A DNA stretch of 64,000 bases, taken from contig CBIHLM010000001.1 of the NCBI GenBank assembly GCA_966210515.1, forward strand, positions 1 to 64,000. Direction: 5' to 3'. How positions within the stretch are numbered: the first letter of the stretch is position 1; every line of letters begins with the position of its first letter. The translations under genes were made by a program, and so were the position numbers. Source of the DNA: Paradesertivirga sp966210515 (GTDB lineage: Bacteria > Bacteroidota > Bacteroidia > Sphingobacteriales > Sphingobacteriaceae). Positions 55,265 through 61,963 of the stretch are shown here, piece after piece. The notes under the pieces are model-generated. The model did not search any database and had not been told where the DNA came from. It saw only the letters and a list, made by a program, of their open reading frames with translations.

Positions 55265-56560
55265 ATGTCATTTAAATTTGAAACACTACAACAACACGCA
55301 GGCCAGGAAGCCGATCCCACAACAGGCTCCAGAGCAGTTCCTATCTATCAAACCACTTCATTTGTGTTCAAAAATGCTGAACATGGCGCTAACCTTTTTG
55401 CATTAAAAGAATTCGGAAATATCTATACCCGAATAATGAACCCTACAACAGATGTTTTCGAGAAACGGGTTGCAGCTTTGGAAGGAGGCGTAGCTGCGTT
55501 GGCTGTAGCTTCAGGTCAGGCAGCGCAATTTATCGCAATGCATAACATACTGGAGGCAGGAGAAAACTTTGTTTCTTCATCGCACTTATACGGAGGTACT
55601 TATAACCAGTTTAAAGTAGCATTCAAACGACTGGGAATTGAAGTTCGGTTTGCTAAAGTTGATGATCTTTCAGATATAGAAAGTAAAATAGATACTAAAA
55701 CAAAGGCAGTTTATATTGAAACTATCGGAAACCCCGGCTTTAGCATCCCCGATTTTGAAAAAATCGCTGCTCTTGCGCAGAAATATGATCTTCCGTTAGT
55801 GGTGGACAATACCTTTGGAGCAGCAGGCTACCTATTCAGACCTCTGGAACATGGAGCACACATTGTAGTTCAGTCAGCAACAAAATGGATCGGAGGTCAC
55901 GGGACCAGTATTGGAGGTGTAATTGTAGATGGGGGCACTTATAACTGGGGGAATGGTAAATTTCCTCAATTTACAGAGCCATCTGAGGGTTATCATGGAC
56001 TTGTGTTCAACGATGTTTTTGGCCAGGCAGGTCCTTTCGGAAACATTCAGTTTATTATACGAGCACGAGTTGAGGGCCTACGAGATTTAGGTCCGGCTAT
56101 ATCTCCGTTCAACTCCTTTTTATTATTGCAAGGTTTAGAAACACTTTCATTAAGGGTGCAACGCCATGCAGAGAACGCACTTGCCTTGGCCGAATGGCTG
56201 GAAAGTCATCCGAAGGTGGCAAGTGTAAATTATCCCGGTCTTTCAAGCAGCCCTTATAACAATCTCGCAGTAAAATATTTGAAAAGAGGTTTTGGTGGGG
56301 TGCTATCTTTTGAACTTAAAGGTAATAAAGAGCAAGCAACACAGGTAATTGACAATTTGAAGCTAATTAGTCACCTTGCAAATATGGGAGATTCAAAAAC
56401 CCTGATTATTCAACCATCTGCTACTACGCATCAACAATTAACAGATGCTGAGCAGTTAACTGCAGGAGTTACACCCACCTCCTTAAGGGTTTCAGTAGGT
56501 ATTGAGCATATTGATGATATAAAAGCTGACTTTGAGCAGGCGTTTAGCCAAATCAAATAA
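55265..56560 (+). CDS. metY: O-acetylhomoserine sulfhydrylase (aminocarboxypropyltransferase)
   Basis: 431 aa PLP enzyme of the Cys/Met metabolism family, making homocysteine from O-acetylhomoserine and sulfide. Signatures: HAGQEADPTTGSRAVPIYQT, YTRIMNPTTDVFEKRVAALEGG, VVDNTFGAAGYLFRPLEHGAHIVVQSATKWIGGHG (its SATK holds the PLP-lysine), and the C-terminal TLIIQPSATTHQQL and LRVSVGIEHIDDI. The length fits MetY rather than the ~380 aa MetB/MetC. It is convergent with the pterin operon across a strong hairpin. Confidence 0.95.
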   Translation: MSFKFETLQQHAGQEADPTTGSRAVPIYQTTSFVFKNAEHGANLFALKEFGNIYTRIMNPTTDVFEKRVAALEGGVAALAVASGQAAQFIAMHNILEAGENFVSSSHLYGGTYNQFKVAFKRLGIEVRFAKVDDLSDIESKIDTKTKAVYIETIGNPGFSIPDFEKIAALAQKYDLPLVVDNTFGAAGYLFRPLEHGAHIVVQSATKWIGGHGTSIGGVIVDGGTYNWGNGKFPQFTEPSEGYHGLVFNDVFGQAGPFGNIQFIIRARVEGLRDLGPAISPFNSFLLLQGLETLSLRVQRHAENALALAEWLESHPKVASVNYPGLSSSPYNNLAVKYLKRGFGGVLSFELKGNKEQATQVIDNLKLISHLANMGDSKTLIIQPSATTHQQLTDAEQLTAGVTPTSLRVSVGIEHIDDIKADFEQAFSQIK

Positions 56561-56562
56561 AG

Positions 56563-56592
56563 AATTGGCAGTGAGTGATCTCACTGCCAATT
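56563..56592. terminator. Bidirectional hairpin between metY and folE
   Basis: AATTGGCAGTGAG and CTCACTGCCAATT form a 13-bp stem with a 4-nt loop, between convergent stops at 56560 and 56596. T-tracts are weak on both sides. Confidence 0.75.
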
Positions 56593-56595
56593 GCT

Positions 56596-57276
56596 TTAAA
56601 CATTCGAAATGTGGCTTAAAAATTCTTTCCTTGTATCCGGATTGTTGAAAGCTCCGCTGTATTCCGCTGTAATTGTTGTACTACTAGTATCTTTAACACC
56701 TCTTGATGAAACACATAAATGCACAGCATCAATTACAAAAGCAACATCTTCTGTTTCAAGGATAGATTTGAGTTCATTGGCTATTTGAATAGTCAGTCTT
56801 TCTTGCACCTGTGGCCTCTGTGAATAATACTGAACGATACGATTAAGCTTGGAAAGCCCAATAACTTTCCCAGAAGAAATGTAAGCAACATGTGCCTTGC
56901 CTATTATTGGAACGAAATGATGCTCACAACTTGAATACAGGGTAATGTTCTTCTCGATAAGCATCTGATTATACTGATATTTATTATCAAACAGCGCAAC
57001 ATTCGGTTTATTAGCAGGATTTAGGCCCGAAAATATTTCTTTTACATACATTTTGGCAACCCTACCTGGCGTTCCATTCAGACTATCATCAATCAGATCC
57101 AAGCCCAGAATATTCATTATTTCGCGAAAATGGCCTGAGATTGCTTCTATTTTTTGTTCGTCGCTAATTTCAAATGCGTCAATGCGTAACGGAGTATCAT
57201 AGGAGGTACCTATATGCTGCTCTCCTAGCAGATCTTCGAGTTGTGACAGACTGTTTTTATCCATTGAATTCAACAT
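56596..57276 (-). CDS. folE: GTP cyclohydrolase I
   Basis: Converts GTP to dihydroneopterin triphosphate. The 226 aa protein has zinc ligands C117, H120 and C188 in YSSCEHHFVPIIGKAHVAYI and HLCVSSRGVKDTSS, plus VIGLSKLNRIVQYYSQRPQVQERLT. The ATG overlaps the end of the upstream PTPS gene by 20 nt; a second Met four codons later is possible. Last gene of a four-gene operon (DoxX-like, flavin reductase, PTPS, FolE), so the product likely feeds PTPS rather than only folate. Confidence 0.95.
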   Translation of the reverse strand: MLNSMDKNSLSQLEDLLGEQHIGTSYDTPLRIDAFEISDEQKIEAISGHFREIMNILGLDLIDDSLNGTPGRVAKMYVKEIFSGLNPANKPNVALFDNKYQYNQMLIEKNITLYSSCEHHFVPIIGKAHVAYISSGKVIGLSKLNRIVQYYSQRPQVQERLTIQIANELKSILETEDVAFVIDAVHLCVSSRGVKDTSSTTITAEYSGAFNNPDTRKEFLSHISNV

Positions 57277-57664
57277 AATTTCTTTCTGTTTCGTAAAGTG
57301 TAATACCTAATAGTTTATCTTCCGGAATTGCTAATCTCAAAGTCTGGTAAATAACTGCAGCGTTGTTTTCAGCCGTAGGATTTAGGAGTTTAAATTCCTC
57401 AGTATCAAGATTCAGATTTTTATGATCGAACCTTTCGATGACTTCTCTTTCGACCAGGTCTTTTAGAAACTTCATATCCATCACAAACCCGGTTAAGAAA
57501 TCAATCTCCCCCGTTATCTTAACTATGAGCTCATAATTATGTCCATGATAATTTGGGTTGTTACACTTTCCAAAAACTTCCTTGTTCTTTGATTCATCCC
57601 ATGTCGCAACATTTAATCTATGAGCTGCATTAAAATGCATTTTTCGACAAACCGTTGCTACCAT
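57257..57664 (-). CDS. 6-pyruvoyltetrahydropterin synthase (PTPS family)
   Basis: 135 aa. Zinc ligands H15 (FNAAHRL), H40 and H42; catalytic Cys34. The segment FGKCNNPNYHGHNYEL has Cys five residues before HGH, as in animal PTPS, whereas QueD-type enzymes have a Cys-x3-HGH spacing. FDHKNLNLD and TAENNAAVIYQTL also follow the PTPS pattern. With folE overlapping immediately downstream, the pair should make 6-pyruvoyltetrahydropterin, a precursor of biopterin-like cofactors. Its start overlaps the end of the reductase gene by 7 nt. Confidence 0.9.
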   Translation of the reverse strand: MVATVCRKMHFNAAHRLNVATWDESKNKEVFGKCNNPNYHGHNYELIVKITGEIDFLTGFVMDMKFLKDLVEREVIERFDHKNLNLDTEEFKLLNPTAENNAAVIYQTLRLAIPEDKLLGITLYETERNYVEFNG

Positions 57665-58332
57665 GGCTCTTCTATTATGATTTGAGATTTATCAACTCCC
57701 AAATCGGATAAGTATTCGATGATCATATTTGTAAATCCCTCAGGCCCGCAGATATAATAAAACTTTTTTTGTTCGCCCACATAAGGCCTTAATAATTCGC
57801 GATCAATAAACTTGGGTGGGATGGCAGGATCATTTGAGGCTTCAACGACACTTATAAACTTATCAGCGAGCAACGTTCTAAGCTCATGTTCGAGAATTAC
57901 GTCGTTGGCAGTACGATTCGCGAAAATCAGGGTGTTTCCCTCTAAATTATTCTTTAATTTAAGGTCTTGAAGAATCGCAATAAAAGGCGTAATCCCAGCT
58001 CCACCTGCTATAAAAAGGCCGTCGCCCTGATAAGCGATTGTACCGAATACATCATGAAGGATCAATTCATCGTCCCGACCGATAGTTCCCAACTTTTTGG
58101 TAATGCCGTTATGTCCTGAGTAAATTTTAATGATAAATTCTAAGGTATCCGACTCAGTAGTTGATGTGAAAGTAAATGGCCTCAATTCTTCCTCAAATCC
58201 AGGCTTGTTAATGGAAACATCACAGGCTTGACCAGGAATAAAGCTGAATCCAACAGGCTTTTCCACAACAAAACGCTTGACGTTATGAGTAACGAAATTA
58301 GTGTTTAATACTTTAACTAAATGCTTGCTCAT
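57658..58332 (-). CDS. FAD/NAD(P)-binding oxidoreductase (ferredoxin/flavodoxin reductase type)
   Basis: 224 aa from the chosen ATG; an ATG 12 codons upstream would overlap the DoxX-like gene. FAD-binding barrel: RFVVEKPVGFSFIPGQACDVSI and RPFTFTSTTES. NAD(P)-binding half: GDGLFIAGGAGITPFIAILQDL and FYYICGPEGFTNMIIEYL, ending in an aromatic residue (EEPW) that could stack on the flavin. No Fe-S domain. It may reduce the pterin, a partner flavoprotein, or act with the membrane DoxX-like protein. Confidence 0.88.
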   Translation of the reverse strand: MSKHLVKVLNTNFVTHNVKRFVVEKPVGFSFIPGQACDVSINKPGFEEELRPFTFTSTTESDTLEFIIKIYSGHNGITKKLGTIGRDDELILHDVFGTIAYQGDGLFIAGGAGITPFIAILQDLKLKNNLEGNTLIFANRTANDVILEHELRTLLADKFISVVEASNDPAIPPKFIDRELLRPYVGEQKKFYYICGPEGFTNMIIEYLSDLGVDKSQIIIEEPW

Positions 58333-58336
58333 AATG

Positions 58337-58708
58337 TTAAATTGTTGATTGAGAAGAAATTCTTGCAAGGGAAAATGCGCCGATTGCCATTGCTAAATCA
58401 CGAACAGCAACATCGAGATAGCTTCCGCTAGCAATAAGACTCAATGCAATCGAGACCAACCAAATACATACAAGGTAACCACCTTTTTCAGGGTTGATAA
58501 AAACCAAAATACCGGCGATAATTTCTATTACCCCAACGATGTGCATAAACGTGTCGCCGCTAAAAGGCAGATGGCTTCGTAAAACGGGATTCAAATACTT
58601 CTCCCAATCAGTTAGAAGGTTTGTAAATTTGTCTGCACCGGCAACAATAGGTATAGTTCCATAGGTAATCGCAAGCAATTTTTGAATGTCTTTTATTGAT
58701 TTGTCCAT
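58337..58708 (-). CDS. DoxX-like four-helix membrane protein
   Basis: 123 aa with four transmembrane segments (LLAITYGTIPIVAGADKF, HIVGVIEIIAGILVFI, YLVCIWLVSIALSLIASG, AVRDLAMAIGAFSLARI). The FSGDTFMHIVGVIEIIAG segment fits DoxX/DUF417-like small membrane proteins, some of which take part in oxidative-stress or quinone-linked redox systems. It is the first gene of the pterin operon, 5 nt before the reductase start. Confidence 0.78.
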   Translation of the reverse strand: MDKSIKDIQKLLAITYGTIPIVAGADKFTNLLTDWEKYLNPVLRSHLPFSGDTFMHIVGVIEIIAGILVFINPEKGGYLVCIWLVSIALSLIASGSYLDVAVRDLAMAIGAFSLARISSQSTI

Positions 58709-58747
58709 GTTGTTAATGGTTTTATTGATTAGAGAGAGGCTCAGAGA

Positions 58748-58759
58748 AAAGGGTTACAA
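58748..58759 (-). promoter_or_regulatory. TTGTAACnCTTT motif upstream of the pterin operon
   Basis: On the minus strand TTGTAACCCTTT lies 39 nt before the DoxX-like start, followed 17 nt after GTAAC by TCTCTA. The same 12-mer pattern stands before the divergent sigma gene. Candidate ECF promoter -35 region. Confidence 0.45.
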
Positions 58760-58911
58760 TATTATTCTAAATTGATCCATTTTCTACTCACAGGGTATTT
58801 AAATGATACGGCTTCCAACCTTTTATGTTCGACTCACCCAGAATTCGAAGGGTAACACAAAAAGGCTTTCATACGGTTAGTTTGATGCAGATTCCTTTGA
58901 CTATTCCAAAT

Positions 58912-58933
58912 GTTACTTTTTTTGTAACGCTTT
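58912..58933 (+). promoter_or_regulatory. TTGTAACnCTTT motif and inverted repeat upstream of the sigma factor gene
   Basis: TTGTAACGCTTT at 58922-58933 lies 54 nt before the sigma ATG, followed 19 nt after GTAAC by TCTCTA. It is part of the inverted repeat GTTAC-N7-GTAAC (58912-58928). Candidate autoregulated ECF promoter or operator. Confidence 0.45.
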
Positions 58934-58987
58934 AAGTGTTTCAATACTCTCTACATAGAGTTTACTTTATACAAACACCTTTTTAAA

Positions 58988-59650
58988 ATGGATACAGCTA
59001 ATCAAATAGACAACAATGCTTTAACAGACGAAGAAATAATCTCTAGAATTTTAGCTGGTGAACACTATTGGTATGAACGATTAATGAGAAAATACAATAC
59101 CCTCTTGTACAGGATCGCCATGTCTATTATAAATGATGATATGGAAGCTGAAGATATTATGCAGACCGCATATATCAATGCATTTTTGAATTTGCCAAAC
59201 TTCAAAAATAAATCAACGTTCAGCACCTGGCTAACCAGAATTTTAATTAACGAAAGTCTACTTCATAAGAAAAGAAGGATTAAGGGCTTACAAATCCGGG
59301 CGGAGCAAACGATTAACGAATCTCATAACGAAACTCCATTAAAAACATTTATGAATAAAGAACTTAAACTTATACTGGAAAAAGCGGTTGCCAGTCTACC
59401 TGAAAAGTATAGAATGGTTTTTGTAATGCGTGAGGTTCAAGAGTTAAGCACCGGCGAAACGATGGAGGTACTGAACTTGGGGGAATCAAATGTAAAAATA
59501 AGATTAAACAGAGCTAAAGAGATGCTAAGAAAGGAACTAAACAGCTATTATAAAGCTAATCAGCTATTTGAATTTAACCTTATCAGATGTGACCGGATAG
59601 TGCATTTCGTGATGGCGAAAATTAAGGAAGAAAATCTAACAGATAAATAA
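58988..59650 (+). CDS. ECF-type RNA polymerase sigma factor
   Basis: 220 aa with region 2 (RLMRKYNTLLYRIAMSIINDDMEAEDIMQTAYINAFLNLPNF, then FSTWLTRILINESLL) and region 4 (LPEKYRMVFVMREVQELST, NLGESNVKIRLNRAKEML). A C-terminal extension of about 30 residues, FEFNLIRCDRIVHFVM, holds Cys201 in an RCD motif. No anti-sigma gene is adjacent, so the extension may itself sense a signal. It is divergent from the pterin operon and the two share an upstream motif, so it probably controls that operon. Confidence 0.9.
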   Translation: MDTANQIDNNALTDEEIISRILAGEHYWYERLMRKYNTLLYRIAMSIINDDMEAEDIMQTAYINAFLNLPNFKNKSTFSTWLTRILINESLLHKKRRIKGLQIRAEQTINESHNETPLKTFMNKELKLILEKAVASLPEKYRMVFVMREVQELSTGETMEVLNLGESNVKIRLNRAKEMLRKELNSYYKANQLFEFNLIRCDRIVHFVMAKIKEENLTDK

Positions 59651-59846
59651 GCCTATGATTGCCCTTGTCTTTGCTTGTCAGGTTCCAGTAAACGATGATC
59701 TAGCAAACATCAATAGTGAAATTTTAAGAAATGATAAGTCATCCTGACTATTTCCGGTTTAAATTTATGATAAATGATTTGAAACAGTTAGTTAGGTTGT
59801 TGGCCGTTTGATCGAAAAAAGGGAGCTTATTATTTTTCAGAAAACT

Positions 59847-60163
59847 ATGAGGGAGGAGGATGTATTTGAAAAACTCCCTGTCACTGGATGTGGATGGCCT
59901 GCAGATGGGTAGAATTACTGTAGAGCAGATAACATTAGAGTTGGGTAGCGCAGAGATTAGCAATCCACCAGGCGATTCCTCCGGAGGTCGCCTCTGACAT
60001 CTATCATACTGGCATTGACCTTAGCGGAGGAGGTGCTTTTACTTCGAGGAAACTAGATGTACGTATCTCCAATAAAACGAAATTACCAGTTGAGATTCCC
60101 GAAGATCTATTATTAGCGGTGGCTAAAAAAACTGGCTTGGCCTTGAAACACAAAGCATTATGA
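59847..60163 (+). pseudogene. MreB-like pseudogene fragment
   Basis: Reading across at least two frameshifts recovers the C-terminal part of an actin-like rod-shape protein: EEDVFEKLPVTG, then DVDGLQMGRITVEQITLEL, then AIPPEVASDIYHTGIDLSGGG and KTKLPVEIPEDLLLAVAKKTG. The last pieces match the MreB pattern PPE-ASDIY-TGI-L-GGGA. The N-terminal two thirds are missing. The 196 nt between the sigma gene and this fragment (59651-59846) hold perhaps a little more decayed mreB but nothing clear. Confidence 0.75.
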
Positions 60164-60169
60164 AATTTC

Positions 60170-60580
60170 TTATGCGATAAAGGGATTTAATACCGGATCG
60201 AGGTTTACCTGGCGGACAGATATAATTTGAAACCGGTTTATGCCATCATGCATTTCCCATTCAGCTATTGCTCCTGTTTGATATCCTAATAAGGCAATAG
60301 CCAAAGGGTCAGAAATCGGAATCGCGTTTGTTTTTTTGTTCGCCCCATTATGAGATACTATATGAATGTTAAATGTCTGTATCTTATTAATATTGCAAAC
60401 AAGCACATTAGAATTGTTGCGAACTACATTGCTTGGTAAACATTCGCTTATGACAATTTTTGCATTTCTGAGTTCCTCTGACAACTTCGCTTTATTGAAT
60501 ACTGAAATGTAGTCGGAGTAATAACATTCCGTTAAGAATGCAAAATCTTCTTTTGTTATTATTAAGTGTTCTTTTTTCAT
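60170..60580 (-). CDS. GreA/GreB (Rnk-like) family protein, copy 1
   Basis: 136 aa. The C-terminal half is the GreA/GreB FKBP-like domain (PISDPLAIALLGYQTGAIAEWEMHDGINRFQIISV). The N-terminus is a short helical region rather than the full coiled coil that enters RNA polymerase, so the layout is closer to Rnk. It probably binds RNA polymerase but may lack cleavage-stimulating activity. It is the last gene of a six-gene minus-strand run and has a paralogue at 61514-61906. Confidence 0.85.
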   Translation of the reverse strand: MKKEHLIITKEDFAFLTECYYSDYISVFNKAKLSEELRNAKIVISECLPSNVVRNNSNVLVCNINKIQTFNIHIVSHNGANKKTNAIPISDPLAIALLGYQTGAIAEWEMHDGINRFQIISVRQVNLDPVLNPFIA

Positions 60581-60607
60581 GATCGATATTTTTCGCTAGT
60601 CAAATAA

Positions 60608-60763
60608 TTATTTTTTCACCACGTCTACAACCAATCGGGCTGAATAAATCATAGCTATGGTACCTTTATAGAAAATGCACATCAGGCTTACTGATAAAGA
60701 AAGGAGCATTTTAATAAACAGCATGGTAACTATCCCTGTGAATAGCTTTAAGGTTTGAAGCAT
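60608..60763 (-). CDS. Small membrane protein (51 aa)
   Basis: A short ORF beginning MLQTLKLFTGIVTMLF and continuing through FIKMLLSLSVSLMCIFY to ARLVVDVVKK. It has one long or two short hydrophobic segments and a basic tail. It begins 21 nt after the stop of the upstream membrane-protein gene, with a purine-rich stretch (AAGAAAGAG) before the ATG, and stops 27 nt before the Rnk-like gene, fitting the operon spacing. No known family. Confidence 0.5.
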   Translation of the reverse strand: MLQTLKLFTGIVTMLFIKMLLSLSVSLMCIFYKGTIAMIYSARLVVDVVKK

Positions 60764-60784
60764 CTCTTTCTTATCAAAAGCCCT

Positions 60785-61279
60785 TTAGCCGGTTATACCA
60801 TATTCAAACTCCTTATTGCTGTCGATTGACTGTATGAAAACTGCATTCCACTTTCTGGCCTTAATAGTCAAGCGGCATCTTAGAGCCCGGCGATTTAATA
60901 GCTGATGAAAAAACACAATGGAGACAGGTTTCTTGCAATCATTATGAAATATGAGATCCAATCGCACTATCAAATTCCTTATCACCAGCTTGCATTCTTT
61001 CAAATCTTCTAATTCAATAAGTATAGGCTTATTCAGGTTAAAGTAATCCAGATAAACCACAACTTTATTGTAGTCATCCATAACAAGCAGTTTGTCAGAA
61101 AAACAACTCTTTTTAGACGGCTTTAATTTATGATCTGTAAGTATGCCTTTCAATCTATTTCGGAGCACAATTTGACGATACATACTTATTAAAAACCTTA
61201 CTAAAAAGTAACCCATCACCGTTAACATGGCGATAAAGACAGCTATTATAAATACTATTTCTAATTGCATTATATTCAT
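60785..61279 (-). CDS. Hypothetical membrane-anchored protein
   Basis: 164 aa: an N-terminal transmembrane segment (IVFIIAVFIAMLTVMGYFLVRFLI), then a ~125 aa cytoplasmic domain rich in beta-strand and basic residues (KLLVMDDYNKVVVYLDYF, KECKLVIRNLIVRLDLIFH), without recognised family. A GGAGG six bases before the ATG at 61279 supports that start; ATG 61270, in a TAATG context, is the alternative. Its first 125 nt overlap the end of the upstream ORF in another frame. Confidence 0.65.
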   Translation of the reverse strand: MNIMQLEIVFIIAVFIAMLTVMGYFLVRFLISMYRQIVLRNRLKGILTDHKLKPSKKSCFSDKLLVMDDYNKVVVYLDYFNLNKPILIELEDLKECKLVIRNLIVRLDLIFHNDCKKPVSIVFFHQLLNRRALRCRLTIKARKWNAVFIQSIDSNKEFEYGITG

Positions 61280-61502
61280 AACCTTCCTCCCATTTGGAGA
61301 TATTTACTTGTAAAAAAATTTCACCCAACAATTGCTGATGAATGCCTGATATGCTATCATAAAGCTCAGTTGTCCGTTCACCAGAGTAGAATCTGAATGA
61401 AAGCGGGAAAATCTCCTTGTTGTAAGTAATTTTCCTAATATTATCCGTATTGTATGCTAAAGACAGTTCTGTCAGCATCTCCTCTGATTTTTTCCAGTCC
61501 AT
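61155..61502 (-). CDS. Hypothetical protein with a probably out-of-frame tail
   Basis: 115 aa starting MDWKKSEEMLTELSLAYN. The first ~78 residues look like a real soluble domain (YNKEIFPLSFRFYSGERTTE, GIHQQLLGEIFLQVNISKW). The last ~37 (AIRNSIYNSCLYRHV onward) run across the start and membrane helix of the next gene in a different frame. A TAATG at the junction suggests the original stop overlapped the next start and that an indel has shifted the frame. The stop lies 12 nt from the neighbouring Rnk-like gene's side of the operon. Function unknown. Confidence 0.55.
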   Translation of the reverse strand: MDWKKSEEMLTELSLAYNTDNIRKITYNKEIFPLSFRFYSGERTTELYDSISGIHQQLLGEIFLQVNISKWEEGYEYNAIRNSIYNSCLYRHVNGDGLLFSKVFNKYVSSNCAPK

Positions 61503-61513
61503 TACACCTCCCG

Positions 61514-61906
61514 CTATATCATGCTTTTTTCTTTATTCCTTACTTTTAAAATCTCGAATGTTTTCACTCCAGTAGGCATCTCCCATTGAACTTTTGAACC
61601 AATTCTATATCCCAGAATAGCGATAGCAATGGGAGCGAATACGGAGACTCTCTTTTTCTGCATATTTGCCTCGGCTGGCATTACTATCTGAAACGTGAAG
61701 CTTTTACTGCTTTCTATTTCCCGTATTTCTACTTCTGACTCCATGCAAACGGTGTCTACCGGCAGGGCATCTTCCTTCACCACGGAAGCTGTTTTCAACT
61801 CTGTTAATAATCGCTTTTTATTATAGTCTAAAAGATTGGAGGCTTTGAGGTGTTTTGTTAATAAATCGTAGTCCCTTTGCACCAGTATCAATTTTTCTGT
61901 TTTCAT
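61514..61906 (-). CDS. GreA/GreB (Rnk-like) family protein, copy 2
   Basis: 130 aa. The N-terminal helical part (LILVQRDYDLLTKHLKASNL, YNKKRLLTELKTASVV) is followed by the GreA/GreB C-terminal domain (FQIVMPAEANMQKKRVSVFAPIAIAILGYRIGSKVQWEMPTG). Same layout as the protein at 60170-60580 but clearly diverged, so an older duplication. Likely an RNA-polymerase-binding protein. It lies 57 nt downstream of the glutamate-synthase-like gene. Confidence 0.87.
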   Translation of the reverse strand: MKTEKLILVQRDYDLLTKHLKASNLLDYNKKRLLTELKTASVVKEDALPVDTVCMESEVEIREIESSKSFTFQIVMPAEANMQKKRVSVFAPIAIAILGYRIGSKVQWEMPTGVKTFEILKVRNKEKSMI

Positions 61907-61963
61907 ATTATTCTTTTTTATTTGTAACCATAGTTTGAGCTAAGCTCTGTTTCAGAAGTATCA

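Noticed and set aside
59748..59963. 71-codon minus-strand ORF near the sigma gene
   Set aside because: It is antisense to the mreB-like remnant and has no recognisable features.
60170..61906. Toxin-antitoxin or defence-island reading of the Rnk-like operon
   Set aside because: No nuclease, toxin or antitoxin fold is recognisable; the Gre-type domains are the only identifiable ones.
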